A stretch of DNA of 15,816 nucleotides, from NCBI GenBank assembly GCA_017542725.1, contig JAFXWR010000350.1, positions 1-15,816 of the forward strand, written 5' to 3'. Positions 14,938-15,816 of the stretch are shown in pieces. The stretch comes from Lachnospiraceae bacterium. Lineage in GTDB: Bacteria > Bacillota_A > Clostridia > Lachnospirales > Lachnospiraceae. The stretch's first letter is position 1. The number at the start of each line of letters is the position of its first letter. Below the pieces are notes generated by a model. It saw only the letters and a list, made by a program, of their open reading frames with translations, ran no database searches and was not told where the DNA came from. Both the position numbers and the translations under genes were made by a program.

Positions 14938-15447
14938 GTTATACAAGGAGATGAAGGTTTAGACATAACTATTAACTTGAAGAATGACGAGTATGTCTTG
15001 ACCAATGCAGTTATTGATCCATTTACTAAAAACAATATATTTACATATATTGTGAAAGAAAATGTACCAATTAGTTTTAACTTGGTCAATTCTAAAATGG
15101 ATCCAAGACAGGCATTGCTTAAAATATTCTATTATCGCACTATCAAAAATAAGCATATAAAAATAAGATGTCTTGATACTATTTACGCAGGTGGAAATGA
15201 TATAAGCATAGTTCCAGACGCAGCCTTTAGTGTGCTTAAGGCTACGAATAGGCTTAATGGCTGCTTATTTATATTTCAATTTGAATATAAAATGGTTGAA
15301 GACGATGGAAAAATTGCTGATAAAACCCTTCAATATGCCTTTAAAATAGTATCTGACAGAGAATACAATATGTATAAGGAAATGGAAGAGTTTAATGCAG
15401 TAAAAGCACATAATGACAGCATTATAAGGCCAAAAAAGAGAGAATAA
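14894..15447 (+). pseudogene. Start-less ORF, exported-protein-like, function unknown
   Basis: Unrecognised. The frame is open from 14821 and the probable own sequence begins near the tyrS stop. The only listed-type start before the conserved-looking body is a TTG at 14977 (about 156 residues) with no ribosome binding site at normal distance; an AAGGAG at 14945-14950 serves only an ATG whose third codon after it is a stop. Reading the tyrS end and this frame together gives KKNFIRVILSSIVASFF, then CLNLVFATSNPGNT: a basic start, hydrophobic core and an A-x-A-like VFA-T cleavage site, i.e. a signal peptide without its own start codon. The body is mixed beta and charged with no motif I know and ends RPKKRE. 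It may be a gene whose 5' end was fused into tyrS by deletion, or be made by frameshifting. A short cytosolic protein from the TTG is possible. Confidence 0.5.
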
Positions 15448-15451
15448 AAAG

Positions 15452-15480
15452 TAGACAAAATCAAAATAATTTTATATAAT
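15452..15480 (+). promoter_or_regulatory. Promoter for greA
   Basis: TAGACA (15452-15457), 17-base spacer, consensus TATAAT (15475-15480). Transcription would start near 15487, so the repeat copy F forms the leader RNA. Confidence 0.75.
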
Positions 15481-15491
15481 CTATCGTCACT

Positions 15492-15539
15492 TGTAGGGGC
15501 GAAACAGTCCACTGGACTGGTTCGCACTTGCGGAGCCCG
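15492..15539 (+). repeat. GC-rich dispersed repeat, copy F, with internal hairpin, in greA leader
   Basis: Left arm TGTAGGGGCGAA and right arm TTGCGGAGCCCG, as in copy E, but a longer centre. GCGAA-A-CAGTCC (15499-15510) pairs with GGACTG-G-TTCGC (15514-15525) around ACT, with one A-G mismatch. It lies 5 bases upstream of AGAAGGAGG. Confidence 0.88.
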
Positions 15540-15557
15540 AACAGAAGGAGGACTAAA

Positions 15558-15816
15558 ATGTAAGAGAATGTAGTAGAGAAAAAAATTCAGCTATCAGCAG
15601 AAGGACTTAAAAACTACGAAGAGGAACTGTTATTCTTAAAAGGTCAAAAGAGAGAAGAGATTGCACAAAAGATTAAAGACGCAAGAGAGCAAGGCGACCT
15701 TTCAGAGAATGCTGAATACGATGCTGCAAAAGATGAACAAAGAGATATAGAAGCAAGAATCGAAAAAATAGAAAACATTTTAAAGAATGCAGAAGTAGTA
15801 GACAAAGCAGATTTGA
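15558..15816 (+). pseudogene. greA: Transcription elongation factor GreA, with stop at codon 2; 3' end outside window
   Basis: GreA rescues backtracked RNA polymerase by stimulating transcript cleavage. The reading frame from 15564 is clear GreA coiled coil: QLSAEGLKNYEEEL, KGQKREEIAQKIKDAREQG, DLSENAEYDAAKDEQRDIEA, with the acidic DLSENAEYD tip. AAGGAGG (15545-15551) and ATG 15558 are at perfect spacing and in frame, but codon 2 is TAA (15561-15563). There is no ATG, GTG or TTG in this frame after that before the conserved region, so normal translation seems blocked. A single base change (for example from TCA or GAA) would give an intact gene. As GreA is widely kept, a sequencing error or a very recent mutation is likely. 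It runs off the window end. Confidence 0.85.

Noticed and set aside
13584..15539. Repeats D-F as a CRISPR array
   Set aside because: The copies are few, uneven, diverged and mostly not separated by uniform spacers; there are no cas genes.
1..15816. tRNA or rRNA genes
   Set aside because: I saw no cloverleaf arms with a GTTCGA-type T loop and no rRNA-like stretch, though a covariance-model search was not possible.

Overview
The window is AT-rich, with tightly packed genes and strong AGGAGG-type ribosome binding sites. Gene content points to a low-GC anaerobic member of the Clostridia (Bacillota) that ferments amino acids: proline racemase with PrdD- and PrdE-like proline reductase cluster proteins, a Na+/proline symporter, a PepD dipeptidase, a BMP-type ABC importer and a small Fe-S protein. 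The genus cannot be told from this sequence alone.

Layout. (1) 1-5086: the tail of an ABC importer operon (ATPase cut by the window edge, two permeases, a small membrane-anchored protein of unknown role) followed by pepD, closed by a terminator. (2) 5112-9201: a good promoter drives putP, then prdF, prdD and prdE, ending at a bidirectional terminator. The logic is proline uptake, L/D racemisation and accessory proteins of D-proline reduction, but the catalytic prdA and selenocysteine-containing prdB are not in the window. (3) 9188-10046, minus strand: a nitroreductase and an overlapping small Fe-S protein, with a promoter that carries an 11-bp inverted repeat. (4) 10080-13582: thymidylate synthase, then a DHHW/AlgX-like protein and an MBOAT O-acyltransferase, a likely exopolysaccharide or cell-wall acetylation pair. 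(5) 13584-15816: tyrS, an ORF with no convincing start, and the 5' part of greA.

Three things stand out. First, a short GC-rich repeat (left arm TGTAGGGGCGAA, right arm TTGCG(G)AGCCCG) occurs six times: three copies lie inside pepD as in-frame, peptide-coding inserts, two lie in tandem just before the tyrS ribosome binding site, and one with an extra hairpin lies in the greA leader. Second, tyrS ends with a T7 run in the phase of a -1 slippery heptamer, with a stem-loop 7 nt downstream. A -1 shift, or one missing T, would join TyrRS to a signal-peptide-like segment and an unknown domain. Third, the greA start codon is followed at once by an in-frame TAA. The last two may be real lesions, recoding, or sequencing errors; the sequence alone cannot decide.
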